DNA from: Aliikangiella sp. G2MR2-5
Lineage (GTDB): Bacteria; Pseudomonadota; Gammaproteobacteria; Enterobacterales; Kangiellaceae
Direction: 5' to 3'
DNA length: 64,000 nt
Assembly: GCF_015687155.1 (NCBI RefSeq)
Contig: NZ_JADPQF010000004.1
Location: 434,001-498,000 of the forward strand
Shown: positions 46,901-54,073 of the stretch, piece by piece
Layout of the letters: every line of letters starts with the position of its first letter
How positions within the stretch are numbered: position 1 is the stretch's first letter
The notes under the pieces: model-generated
The model's input: only the letters and a program-made list of their open reading frames with translations
Told to the model about the DNA's origin: nothing
Database searches by the model: none
Translations under genes and position numbers: made by a program

Positions 46901-47213
46901 CAAAAAACAGGGACTCGGCAAGCTCATAGGCACTCGAACCTGGGGCGGGTTAATTGGCATTAGTGGTAATCCAGGACTTGCAGATGGTGGTCTTTTGCTA
47001 GCCTCTACCTTCAGGATTATGAACACAGAAGGTCAGTGGGTAGTTGAAAATGAAGGCGTTTCACCCGATATTGAAGTCATCGATCGACCTGAACTTATCC
47101 ATGCAGGGAAAGACCCAAGCCTTGAAAAAGCTGTCAGCGAGTTGCTTGAAGCGTTGCAAGAAAACCCCAGATCGAGCATTAAGGCACCAGCTGCGCCGGC
47201 TCAATTTAAATAA
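43974..47213 (+). CDS. Tricorn-like S41 peptidase with TolB/WD40 propeller
   Basis: 1079 residues with an AAGGAAGGG Shine-Dalgarno and an ATG at 43974. A signal peptide (about 1-27) is followed by a beta-propeller of TolB/WD-like repeats (DGKKIAFAAEFDGSRQVYTMDID, WSPDGQSLAYLSDKSGEYEIYI). Next come a helical region, the PDZ-like segment ILAVNGVSTKTVNNF, and a protease core. The core keeps the tricorn motifs: His in ELNSGHVYVNHGDM and the catalytic Ser in INGYSSSGGDALPYYF. Tricorn trims peptides downstream of proteasomes in archaea; bacterial exported homologues are thought to degrade extracellular or periplasmic peptides. The protein is probably an exported scavenging peptidase. Confidence 0.93.
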   Translation: MKNFGLPNSLVTIAVAGSLGFMSSISQAEESTRLLRFADIHKDKVTFVYSGDIYIADIDSGKSTRLTSHIGFETFPKFSRDGKKIAFAAEFDGSRQVYTMDIDGSNIKQLTYYNDVGPMPPRGGYDYRVMDWSPDNQHVLVRANRLPWGPRMGQPYLVPVDGGMAKPLAIPETGGGMLSPDGRKFIYTPIDREFRTWKRYRGGRAQDVWIYDLEKNSSEQLTTFKGTDNQPVWVGDQIYFLSDRDYTLNLYQYQKGQKPKKVTNHKNHDSLWASAGPEAIVYENDAFLWRFDPESGTSKKLNIKVEGNSQHLMPQYKNVAAQIESMDISNDGKRAVFGARGEIFSVPASKGEIRNISKSPAAREISVSWSPDGQSLAYLSDKSGEYEIYIRSQNGQSEAKRLTTDGNIWRFAPVWSPDSKKIAFSDKNQTLWVVDIKSGKLSKLDRSHTNDIVDYRWSPDSQWLAYTKLEDSGYGSIWLANVNRKQASQLTDESTSDQEPVFSSDGQYLFFLSNRDYNLEFSSYEFDYLYNQATRVYAAQLNSLAPPLYPFESDEVGKNNDPNTKEKKSKEVKIDFKGFASRVIALPGDAGNYTNLQTQGDKVFVIKNNNNENALLLIDLKSKEKGQVIAEGVNDYSLAQDGGKLLVRAGNDYAILDAKAKQNVAENKLDLSHLSMLINPKVEWQQMYVDGWRILRDWFYDPNIHGMDWVGVKNKYQPWVDAATHRTDMDYTFSEIAGELNSGHVYVNHGDMPRAESRSHGLLGAEIVADKSGYFRIEKIFSGENWHDAFRSPLTEPSVRAAEGNYILAVNGVSTKTVNNFYQLMRDTQGRTIELKLNSSPRNKGSWTTYVKPIARETNLRYLNWVNERAAMVEKLSAGRIGYLHLPNTAVEGNRELFKRFLPQITKDALIIDDRYNGGGFIPDRMIELLSRKTLNYWKFRGLKPNATPLVAHDGPKVMLINGYSSSGGDALPYYFKKQGLGKLIGTRTWGGLIGISGNPGLADGGLLLASTFRIMNTEGQWVVENEGVSPDIEVIDRPELIHAGKDPSLEKAVSELLEALQENPRSSIKAPAAPAQFK

Positions 47214-47308
47214 CAAAGGTTAAACCTGTCTTCCAGAAGTGTGCTGATAGTTTTGAGGTGTACTTCTGGAGGGGTAAATATGATTGGCTTGAGCTCAGAG
47301 CCTTTACA

Positions 47309-47395
47309 TGGTGCCCAGGGGCGGACTCGAACCGCCACGACCAGAAGGTCACCAGCACCTGAAGCTGGCGTGTCTACCAATTTCACCACCTGGGC
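47309..47395 (-). tRNA. tRNA-Leu (CAG anticodon)
   Basis: The minus strand reads GCCCAGG...CCTGGGC with CCA encoded at the 3' end. Acceptor, D-stem (GTGAAATTGGTAGACAC), anticodon stem CCAGC/GCTGG with loop TTCAGGT (anticodon CAG), a long variable arm typical of tRNA-Leu, and the T-arm GGCGGTTCGAGTCCGCC are all visible. It lies between two plus-strand genes and has its own promoter on the right. Confidence 0.95.
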
Positions 47396-47651
47396 ATATT
47401 TAGTGGATTTTATCTATTACTTTGCCTATAGAAAACATCTGCTATTGGATGAAGCCAGGCTTCCCATGTCTAAGGTTAGGGACTGGTAATCCATGCTGCA
47501 GCTCGCGAACTATACTTTCAGCATCTTTTGCTGTCAATCTGAGAATGAGTTTTATGACATACTCAGAAGTTTCGATTATCGACCCAAGCTTTTATTACTG
47601 GTATGATTGACTGATATTTGAGCAAATCAACCTGTTGTTTAGGGGAAGCGA

Positions 47652-49412
47652 TTGTCTGACCGCGTTTTTACCATTTTCTTCTGGATATTGTTAACAAATA
47701 TTTTGTTGGCCAATGGCTTGGTAAAAGCAGAAAATTTGCAGGAATTTGTTCGTGATAACCAGAATAAACCTGCAGATATAGTCGATAAGCTGAAACAGTT
47801 ACCCCATGCTTCCTTTTCCGACTTTTCTCCTCAACTACTTTCAAAGCTGAGTTATGCAAGTGCCGTTACGGTAGACATTCCGCTCACTTTAGAGTTGACA
47901 GAAATATTGTTAGACAAATCTCGTCAGTTAAACGACGCCCGACACATGAGCCATGCTTATTATAACAGGGGGGCTGTATACGCGCTATCTGGGAGACAGG
48001 ATCTGGCTCTTGACGCACTGTTGTTATCACTCTCAAGTCTGCAAAATGGGGAATACCCAAAAGAAGAGGCAAAGGTTAAAGGTGGACTTGCATTGATTTA
48101 TGTCGAACTAGGTGAGTACAGTTTGGCGAGTCCATATTTCGAAGAAGCGATCAGTTTTAACCGAAAAGCCGACGATAAAATGACACTAGCAAAGTTATTG
48201 CAAAATCGTGGCTTTATGAGAATTCTTCAAAAAGAATATAGCAGAGCAAAAGCTGATCTTGTCGAAGCTATTCATATTTCAAGAACGCTACAGCTAACCT
48301 CAAATTTTCCAGTGTTGTTCAAGAATCTCGGGAAAATTGAGTTAGGGATGGGAAACTCTGAAGATGCGCTGGTACAGTTTGAGTTAGCTCTTTCCACTTC
48401 GGAAAAAGCCAAGTTACCTCACTTGCAAAGTGAAATTCGAAGAGAAATAGCGGAGCTATATGTTTCTCGGAATGAAGTACAAAGGGCACGACAAAATGTT
48501 CTACTTTCGATCGAAATCGGACAGAAATACCAGCTGGTAAAGCAGTTAGCCGCAAGTTTTGCATTACTGGCGAAAATTGAAGCTTTGTTGAGTCGCTATG
48601 AAGCTGCCTATCAAGCCAAACTAAAGTCAGAAAGCTATTTTGAGGAAATGGGGAATACAAGGATTGCGGCAAACTTGTCACGTCTGGACCGGTATACAAC
48701 CCGTTTAAAAGAACAAAGTGAAAGAGCATTATTGGAAAAAGAGAAAAAAATTGCCACGCTTGCTGCTGAACGAGAAGCATGGTTTAAGAACTTCTTTATT
48801 GCTGTAGCAACAATTGCTATTTTGATGACGGTATATTTTATCCGCCGATTTAGCCATTCAAAAAAGCAAGCGGTTATGTTTGAAAAGCAAAGCAAAATAG
48901 ATCCGCTAACCGGTGTCTGGAATCGACGCGCAGGTGAAGCTAAGTTAGAAAGGCTATGTAATCGAGAAAAAGGAAGCGTGACAGTATTCTCCATTGCCAT
49001 GCTGGATATCGATCATTTTAAGCGAGTTAATGATAAGTTCGGCCATGATATAGGTGATAAGGTTATTAAATCTGTGTGTAAAATTATCGAACAAAATTTG
49101 AGACCCACAGATATGATGTGCCGTTGGGGCGGAGAAGAATTTTTGCTTATCCTGGAAAACTTTGATGCCAAACACGCCTCATTCGTATGTGAGCGTATTC
49201 GTAGAACTATAGAAAACAGTCAAATCAGACCCGTTGGGGATCTGACCGTGAGCATTGGTATATCAATGTTTGACGACGACGATATCTATGATTTGGTTAA
49301 AAGAGGTGATCAAGCGCTTTACCACGCTAAACACTTGGGAAGAAATCGAGTTGTGGTAAGAAACAAGGCTGTCGCTTCCAGTTTTGTCGAGCAGCTGCAG
49401 ATATTTGAATAA
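47652..49412 (+). CDS. TPR-GGDEF diguanylate cyclase
   Basis: 586 residues from the TTG at 47652, with GGGGAAG four to ten bases upstream. A signal peptide is followed by a periplasmic TPR region (about 60-360), one membrane helix (about 375-400), and a GGDEF domain with the active GGEEF signature at residues 493-497 (RWGGEEF). The inhibitory I-site RPTD is at 484-487, five residues before the signature, so product inhibition by c-di-GMP is predicted. It should make c-di-GMP from two GTP. The architecture parallels the TPR hybrid kinase at 36956. A tRNA gene and the RND genes are its neighbours, without obvious coupling. Confidence 0.92.
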   Translation: MSDRVFTIFFWILLTNILLANGLVKAENLQEFVRDNQNKPADIVDKLKQLPHASFSDFSPQLLSKLSYASAVTVDIPLTLELTEILLDKSRQLNDARHMSHAYYNRGAVYALSGRQDLALDALLLSLSSLQNGEYPKEEAKVKGGLALIYVELGEYSLASPYFEEAISFNRKADDKMTLAKLLQNRGFMRILQKEYSRAKADLVEAIHISRTLQLTSNFPVLFKNLGKIELGMGNSEDALVQFELALSTSEKAKLPHLQSEIRREIAELYVSRNEVQRARQNVLLSIEIGQKYQLVKQLAASFALLAKIEALLSRYEAAYQAKLKSESYFEEMGNTRIAANLSRLDRYTTRLKEQSERALLEKEKKIATLAAEREAWFKNFFIAVATIAILMTVYFIRRFSHSKKQAVMFEKQSKIDPLTGVWNRRAGEAKLERLCNREKGSVTVFSIAMLDIDHFKRVNDKFGHDIGDKVIKSVCKIIEQNLRPTDMMCRWGGEEFLLILENFDAKHASFVCERIRRTIENSQIRPVGDLTVSIGISMFDDDDIYDLVKRGDQALYHAKHLGRNRVVVRNKAVASSFVEQLQIFE

Positions 49413-49510
49413 TTTTGTTACGTTTTTGTATAACAAGTAACAACAATAGAGAAGATCATTTCCCCTAAATCAACCAGAATTAAGTTTTCAGTTTCTGGAT
49501 TGTCTTCTGC

Positions 49511-52500
49511 ATGAACCTCTCTCGCTCGTCTGTTGATAACCCCGCGGTGGTTTTAGTGGTTACCCTGTTGGTGTTGGTTTTTGGCTTTATCGGTATGATT
49601 AGCCTGCCAATTCAATTGACGCCGAATATTGAACAACCTCAAATTAATATTGGTACGGGATGGCGAGCTGCTGCACCAGAAGAAGTTGAATCCGTCATCA
49701 TTGAGCCGCTTGAAAATGCGGTAAAAAATACGCCCGGAGTGATTGATGTCACGACCAATGTTCGCCGTGGTGGTGGCAATATATCGCTGACTTTCGAAAC
49801 CGGTGCAGACATGCAACGCGCTATGCTTGATGTCATTAATAACTTAAATCAAGCGCCTCCTCTGCCGCTGGATGCGATCGAGCCTGTTGTTTCTGCCGCA
49901 GGTACAGGACCACAGGCGCCCAATGCTGCTTCACTTTTAATTCGTCCCGCTGAAGGCAGCGAAATTGAGGATATAACTCTTTATCAGTCTCTAATTGATA
50001 ATGTTGTCCAACCGAGGTTAGCCAGAATTCAAGGTGTTGCCCGAGTTAACCTGAACTCTGTACGTCCAAAGGAGCTAAGGATAACTTTTGACCCATATAA
50101 AGCAGCTTCTCTTGGGCTTCAAATAGGACAAATAGCTAATACAATTTCGCGCGCCAATGATGTTTCAGGTGGATTTGCAGAAGTGGGCAGGCGCAACTAT
50201 ACCGTTCGGTTTGCGGGCCAGTTTCAGGTCGATAATCTTGAAGAAATGATTCTTGGATACAGTGATGATCGTCCTGTTTATCTAAAAGATGTCGCAACAG
50301 TGGAGGAAACTCGGCAAGATCGCGTGGCATTCACTTTAAGAAATGGCGCGCCTGGATACTATATTACTGTGCAGCAGGCTAATGGTAGCAATACTGTTGT
50401 GGTATTGGATGAAATTAATCGAGCGATTAAGGAGTTAAACGAGGGACCCTTGAAGGAAGTAGGGTTGGCCATTGATTTGAGCTTTGATGCTTCGGTTCAT
50501 GTTCGCAATGCGCTGAATCTGGTGAAGTCCAATCTTGGACTTGGAGTTTTATTGGCGCTAGGTATTCTCTGGCTGTTTTTAAGGGGTCTTAAACCGACAC
50601 TAATTATCGCTACAACAATACCTGTTTCTCTCGCGGTGGCATTCCTGGTTTTGAATCTATTCGAGCGAAGTCTTAATGTGATTTCGTTAGCCGGTTTAGC
50701 ATTTTCTGTAGGGTTAGTTTTAGATGCAGCAATAATCGTTCAGGAAAATATTGTTCGGCTTCGCGCCGAAGGAATGAGCGATCGTAAAGCCGTTATAAGG
50801 GGAACAATGCAGGTCACAGGAGCACTCTTTGCATCGACCGCAACCAGTATTGCGATCTTTTTACCGATCATGTTTATGCAGGGAATAGAGGGACAACTGT
50901 TTTCTGATTTAGCTCTGACTCTTTCAGTGGCTGTTTTGGCGTCTCTAGTTACCGCGATCAGTTTATTACCGGTAATCAGCCATTTTTGGTTAACCCGTTT
51001 TAACTCGACTGATCCTTTTGCTTCCTATTGGGATAAAATTACTGCGTTAGTTATGCGCTTAAGCAATACCAATGTGAAAAGGGTCGGCTGGATAGCAGGG
51101 TTACTTGGTGGTTCTGCTCTGGTGACTCTAACCTTGTTACCTAGAACCGACTTTATGCCGCGCGCACCTATTGATGGTTTCTTTTACTCGTTGAATATGC
51201 CTCCGGGCGGAAATCTGGAGTTCATTGAAGCTGAGTTAGCTTCCAGGGTAAAAGAGCGACTGGCCCCCTATTATCAGGGAGAGAAAGAGCCCAAAATTAA
51301 AAGCTATAATTTTTATGCTTTTGGTCCTGGTGCTTCCGGAGGATTTATCTATTCCGATGATCCTCGACGCGTTGAAGAGTTGATGGAAGTAATAAGAACT
51401 CAGGTTTTCAGTGACTTGCCGGATACTCAGGTCTTTTTGTTTCGTGGTTCAATGATAAATGTAAACGGTGGTGGTAACGGTCGCAACATCACTATTGATT
51501 TGCAAGGACCCGATATTGAAAAGTTGATGGATGCAGCACGGGTAGGGCTCGCAGAAATTAACAAGGCCTTGCCAGGAGTTGGCGCGCGTCCAGTACCCGG
51601 ACTAGCTCTGGCAGAACCTGAACTTCGTTTGTTGCCTAAAGATCACCGTATAGTACAGGCCGGGATTGACAGACAAACCGTTGCCAATTCTGTGCGAGCG
51701 TTTACCGGTGGCCTTTTTGTCAGTGAATATTTTAATGGTAATGAAAGGATGAATGTCATCCTGCGAGCTGATAAATGGCAAAATCCTGATGAATTGGCAA
51801 GTATGCCAATTTACACTCCCAATGCCGGAATTCAAACGATTGGCGAGCTGACAGATATTCAGCGAACCGTCGGACCGAGTCAACTACGACGAGTTGATGG
51901 CAAGCGTACCGTTAGTCTGATTGTCTCTCCGCCTGGAAACATGTCACTTGAAGAAGCGATAGAGTCTCTGGAACAGAAAGTTATTCCTGAAATAGATAAA
52001 CTATTGCCGGAAAATGCCGCAATTCAGCTGTCCGGAAATGCCAATCGTATGGCGCAGGCAATTAAGGAAATGGGACAGAACTTTGTTTTGGCATTACTGA
52101 TCCTATTTTTGCTTATGGGGGCACTTTTTAAATCCGCCAAGGACAGTGTACTTGTTCTTCTTGTTATGCCGCTCGCAGTGGCCGGAGGAGTCATTGCATT
52201 GGCGCTACTTAACCTGGTTACATTTCAGTCTCTCGATCTTTTAACAATGATCGGATTCATTATTCTACTGGGACTGGTTGTCAACAATGCTATTTTACTC
52301 GTTGATCAAACTCGCGTTGCAGAAAAGAGAGGAATGACCAAGTCGCAGGCAGTGAGCCATGCGGTAAGGGTAAGAGCAAGACCTGTTTACATGAGTACTC
52401 TCACCAGCCTCTTCGGTATGTTACCGCTGATGCTTATTCCAGGTGTTGGTGCTGAAATTTATCGAGGACTTGCAACCGTAATTGTTGGTGGAATGGGGAT

Positions 52501-52639
52501 TAGTGCCATTTTTACCTTAATCCTAATGCCGAGTTTGCTTCAACTGGAATTTGGTCGAAATAAAATTTATAGCCAGCGTGAAAGTGAAACAACAAGAGTA
52601 GACGAGTCGCGGTCTGTATCGTCTACGAGCCAGATTTAA
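49511..52639 (+). CDS. RND efflux permease (AcrB/hydrophobe-type)
   Basis: 1042 residues with twelve membrane helices and two large periplasmic loops, the RND layout. The proton-relay aspartate appears in LAFSVGLVLDAAIIVQENI (helix 4), and helices 10-11 contain GFIILLGLVVNNAILLVDQ. The N-terminal DNPAVVLVVTLLVLVFGFIGMISLPIQLTPNIEQP is typical. The permease exports drugs or other lipophilic compounds in exchange for protons. The adaptor gene follows after one base, the reverse of the usual adaptor-permease order. No outer-membrane channel gene is adjacent, so the tripartite pump must recruit one from elsewhere. ATG start at 49511. Confidence 0.94.
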   Translation: MNLSRSSVDNPAVVLVVTLLVLVFGFIGMISLPIQLTPNIEQPQINIGTGWRAAAPEEVESVIIEPLENAVKNTPGVIDVTTNVRRGGGNISLTFETGADMQRAMLDVINNLNQAPPLPLDAIEPVVSAAGTGPQAPNAASLLIRPAEGSEIEDITLYQSLIDNVVQPRLARIQGVARVNLNSVRPKELRITFDPYKAASLGLQIGQIANTISRANDVSGGFAEVGRRNYTVRFAGQFQVDNLEEMILGYSDDRPVYLKDVATVEETRQDRVAFTLRNGAPGYYITVQQANGSNTVVVLDEINRAIKELNEGPLKEVGLAIDLSFDASVHVRNALNLVKSNLGLGVLLALGILWLFLRGLKPTLIIATTIPVSLAVAFLVLNLFERSLNVISLAGLAFSVGLVLDAAIIVQENIVRLRAEGMSDRKAVIRGTMQVTGALFASTATSIAIFLPIMFMQGIEGQLFSDLALTLSVAVLASLVTAISLLPVISHFWLTRFNSTDPFASYWDKITALVMRLSNTNVKRVGWIAGLLGGSALVTLTLLPRTDFMPRAPIDGFFYSLNMPPGGNLEFIEAELASRVKERLAPYYQGEKEPKIKSYNFYAFGPGASGGFIYSDDPRRVEELMEVIRTQVFSDLPDTQVFLFRGSMINVNGGGNGRNITIDLQGPDIEKLMDAARVGLAEINKALPGVGARPVPGLALAEPELRLLPKDHRIVQAGIDRQTVANSVRAFTGGLFVSEYFNGNERMNVILRADKWQNPDELASMPIYTPNAGIQTIGELTDIQRTVGPSQLRRVDGKRTVSLIVSPPGNMSLEEAIESLEQKVIPEIDKLLPENAAIQLSGNANRMAQAIKEMGQNFVLALLILFLLMGALFKSAKDSVLVLLVMPLAVAGGVIALALLNLVTFQSLDLLTMIGFIILLGLVVNNAILLVDQTRVAEKRGMTKSQAVSHAVRVRARPVYMSTLTSLFGMLPLMLIPGVGAEIYRGLATVIVGGMGISAIFTLILMPSLLQLEFGRNKIYSQRESETTRVDESRSVSSTSQI

Positions 52640-52640
52640 T

Positions 52641-53729
52641 ATGCAGGAATTATACGTTATGAAGAGTATGACAAAAGCCTTTATCCTGATCTCACTGATT
52701 TCAAACTACATGAGCGCATATGCTGCTGACGGACCGCCTCCCAGTCCGGTAAAAGTTGAATCGGTGTCTGAGTTGGTTAGTCAGCCACAAGCAGAAATGC
52801 TTGGGACGGTATATAGTCGAAATCAAATTCCGGTAACTGCGGGTGTCGCCGGGAGACTTGAATGGGTGGCTGAGCCCGGCACTTTTGTTGTCAAAGGTGA
52901 TAAGGTTGCACAGATAGAGCTACTTCCATTGCAACTAAGGCAGGCTGAGAGAAAAGCCCAACTTAAAAGAGCTAAGATCAATTTACAATATCTGTCTCGC
53001 GAACTGGAAAGACAGAAAGCTTTGCGAAAGAAAAATAGTGCATCACAATATCAATTGGAACAAACAGAGTCTCAGTTTGAGCTTGCACAATCCGATCTGG
53101 AAATTGCTCAATTACAACTTAAGCAAATCAATGAAGAGTTAAACAGGGCAACTATTCTTTCTCCTTTTGATGGAGTCGTTACTGATAGAAATAGGAGAGC
53201 TGGAGTAGATGTGAATAGAGGGGAAACTCTGGTCCAATTGCTGGATACTGAAAATTTAGAAGTTAGAGCTTTTGTTCCGGTAAAGTACCTGAGCTATACC
53301 AAGCCTGGTAGCCAACTCACTCTGGCAAGCAAAAGTCAATCTGGGGAAATTTTAACTGTATCTGCTTTTGCCAGTGTGATTATTCCAGCCGCAGATCCCA
53401 AATCGCAAACATTTGAAATTCGTATTTCTATGCCTCAAAAAGGTAGAGAATTCTGGGCGTCTGGACAGATTCTCAAGGTATATTTACCAATTGAGTCAAC
53501 ACGGCATACGGTTACGATACATCGTGATGCATTAATTTTAAGACGCGATGGAACTTATGTTTTTAGAATAGATCCAGACAATACTGCACACAAATTAAAA
53601 GTCAAAGTCGGTCGAGGTAATGGCGATCGGGTAACCGTAGAAGGTGATCTTAAAAGCGGAGACAAAGTTGCAATACGAGGAGCTGAACGTTTGAGCGATG
53701 GACAAAAAGTTACAATCACCGATGCTTAA
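52641..53729 (+). CDS. RND periplasmic adaptor (HlyD/MFP family)
   Basis: 362 residues; the ATG at 52641 lies one base after the permease stop, and ATGs at 52659 and 52668 are also plausible (the latter two place the signal peptide at the very N-terminus). A signal peptide is followed by the lipoyl-half motif VTAGVAGRLEWVAEPGTFVVKGDKVAQIE, a coiled-coil hairpin (RQAERKAQLKRAKINLQYLSRELERQKAL), the second lipoyl-half ATILSPFDGVVTDR, and beta-barrel/MP domains. It bridges the RND permease to an outer-membrane channel. A GC-rich hairpin follows at 53745-53765. Confidence 0.92.
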   Translation: MQELYVMKSMTKAFILISLISNYMSAYAADGPPPSPVKVESVSELVSQPQAEMLGTVYSRNQIPVTAGVAGRLEWVAEPGTFVVKGDKVAQIELLPLQLRQAERKAQLKRAKINLQYLSRELERQKALRKKNSASQYQLEQTESQFELAQSDLEIAQLQLKQINEELNRATILSPFDGVVTDRNRRAGVDVNRGETLVQLLDTENLEVRAFVPVKYLSYTKPGSQLTLASKSQSGEILTVSAFASVIIPAADPKSQTFEIRISMPQKGREFWASGQILKVYLPIESTRHTVTIHRDALILRRDGTYVFRIDPDNTAHKLKVKVGRGNGDRVTVEGDLKSGDKVAIRGAERLSDGQKVTITDA

Positions 53730-53744
53730 TCGAAAACTAAAAAT

Positions 53745-53765
53745 GCGCAGAGCTGTGCTCTGCGC
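53745..53765 (+). terminator. Hairpin after the RND operon
   Basis: GCGCAGAGC (53745-53753) pairs with GCTCTGCGC (53757-53765) around a TGT loop, a strong 9 bp GC-rich stem 15 bases after the adaptor stop. A short A/G run rather than T-run follows, so termination efficiency is uncertain. The remaining 53766-54073 is intergenic and holds the promoter region of the nuclease gene. Confidence 0.6.
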
Positions 53766-53966
53766 GAAAAGGGAGGGTCTCAAAAAGAATTTGAATAAAT
53801 TGCAGTTGATTATGTGAAAACAATTTCTACAGTTTTCAATAACTCAATGCTAATTCTCGCTGCTATGCTATCGTTTCAATATTTCCGCAATATGACAAGA
53901 TAACAAGGTTATCTACTATAAATTACTCCCAGTGGTTTGCTTCACTTTTTGCATCATTTTGCAGGA

Positions 53967-53985
53967 CTGTCATTAAACTTTAAAT
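53967..53985 (+). promoter_or_regulatory. Candidate Pho box upstream of the extracellular nuclease
   Basis: CTGTCATTAAACTTTAAAT contains a perfect first Pho half-site (CTGTCAT), a 4-base linker and a weak second half-site (CTTTAAA). It lies about 90 bases before the nuclease start codon. PhoB control would fit a secreted nuclease that frees phosphate from DNA. This is a single imperfect match, so it is tentative. Confidence 0.35.
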
Positions 53986-54073
53986 TTGCCGTCACTATCC
54001 ATTCATTTTTTTCTTGCAAGGTATGCGTGTCAAAGAACGCAATGAAGCGTCTTGATCGAAAACGGAGAAAAGA

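Noticed and set aside
47241-47489. 82-codon plus-strand open frame over the tRNA-Leu gene
   Set aside because: It overlaps a complete tRNA on the other strand, and its translation is tRNA antisense.
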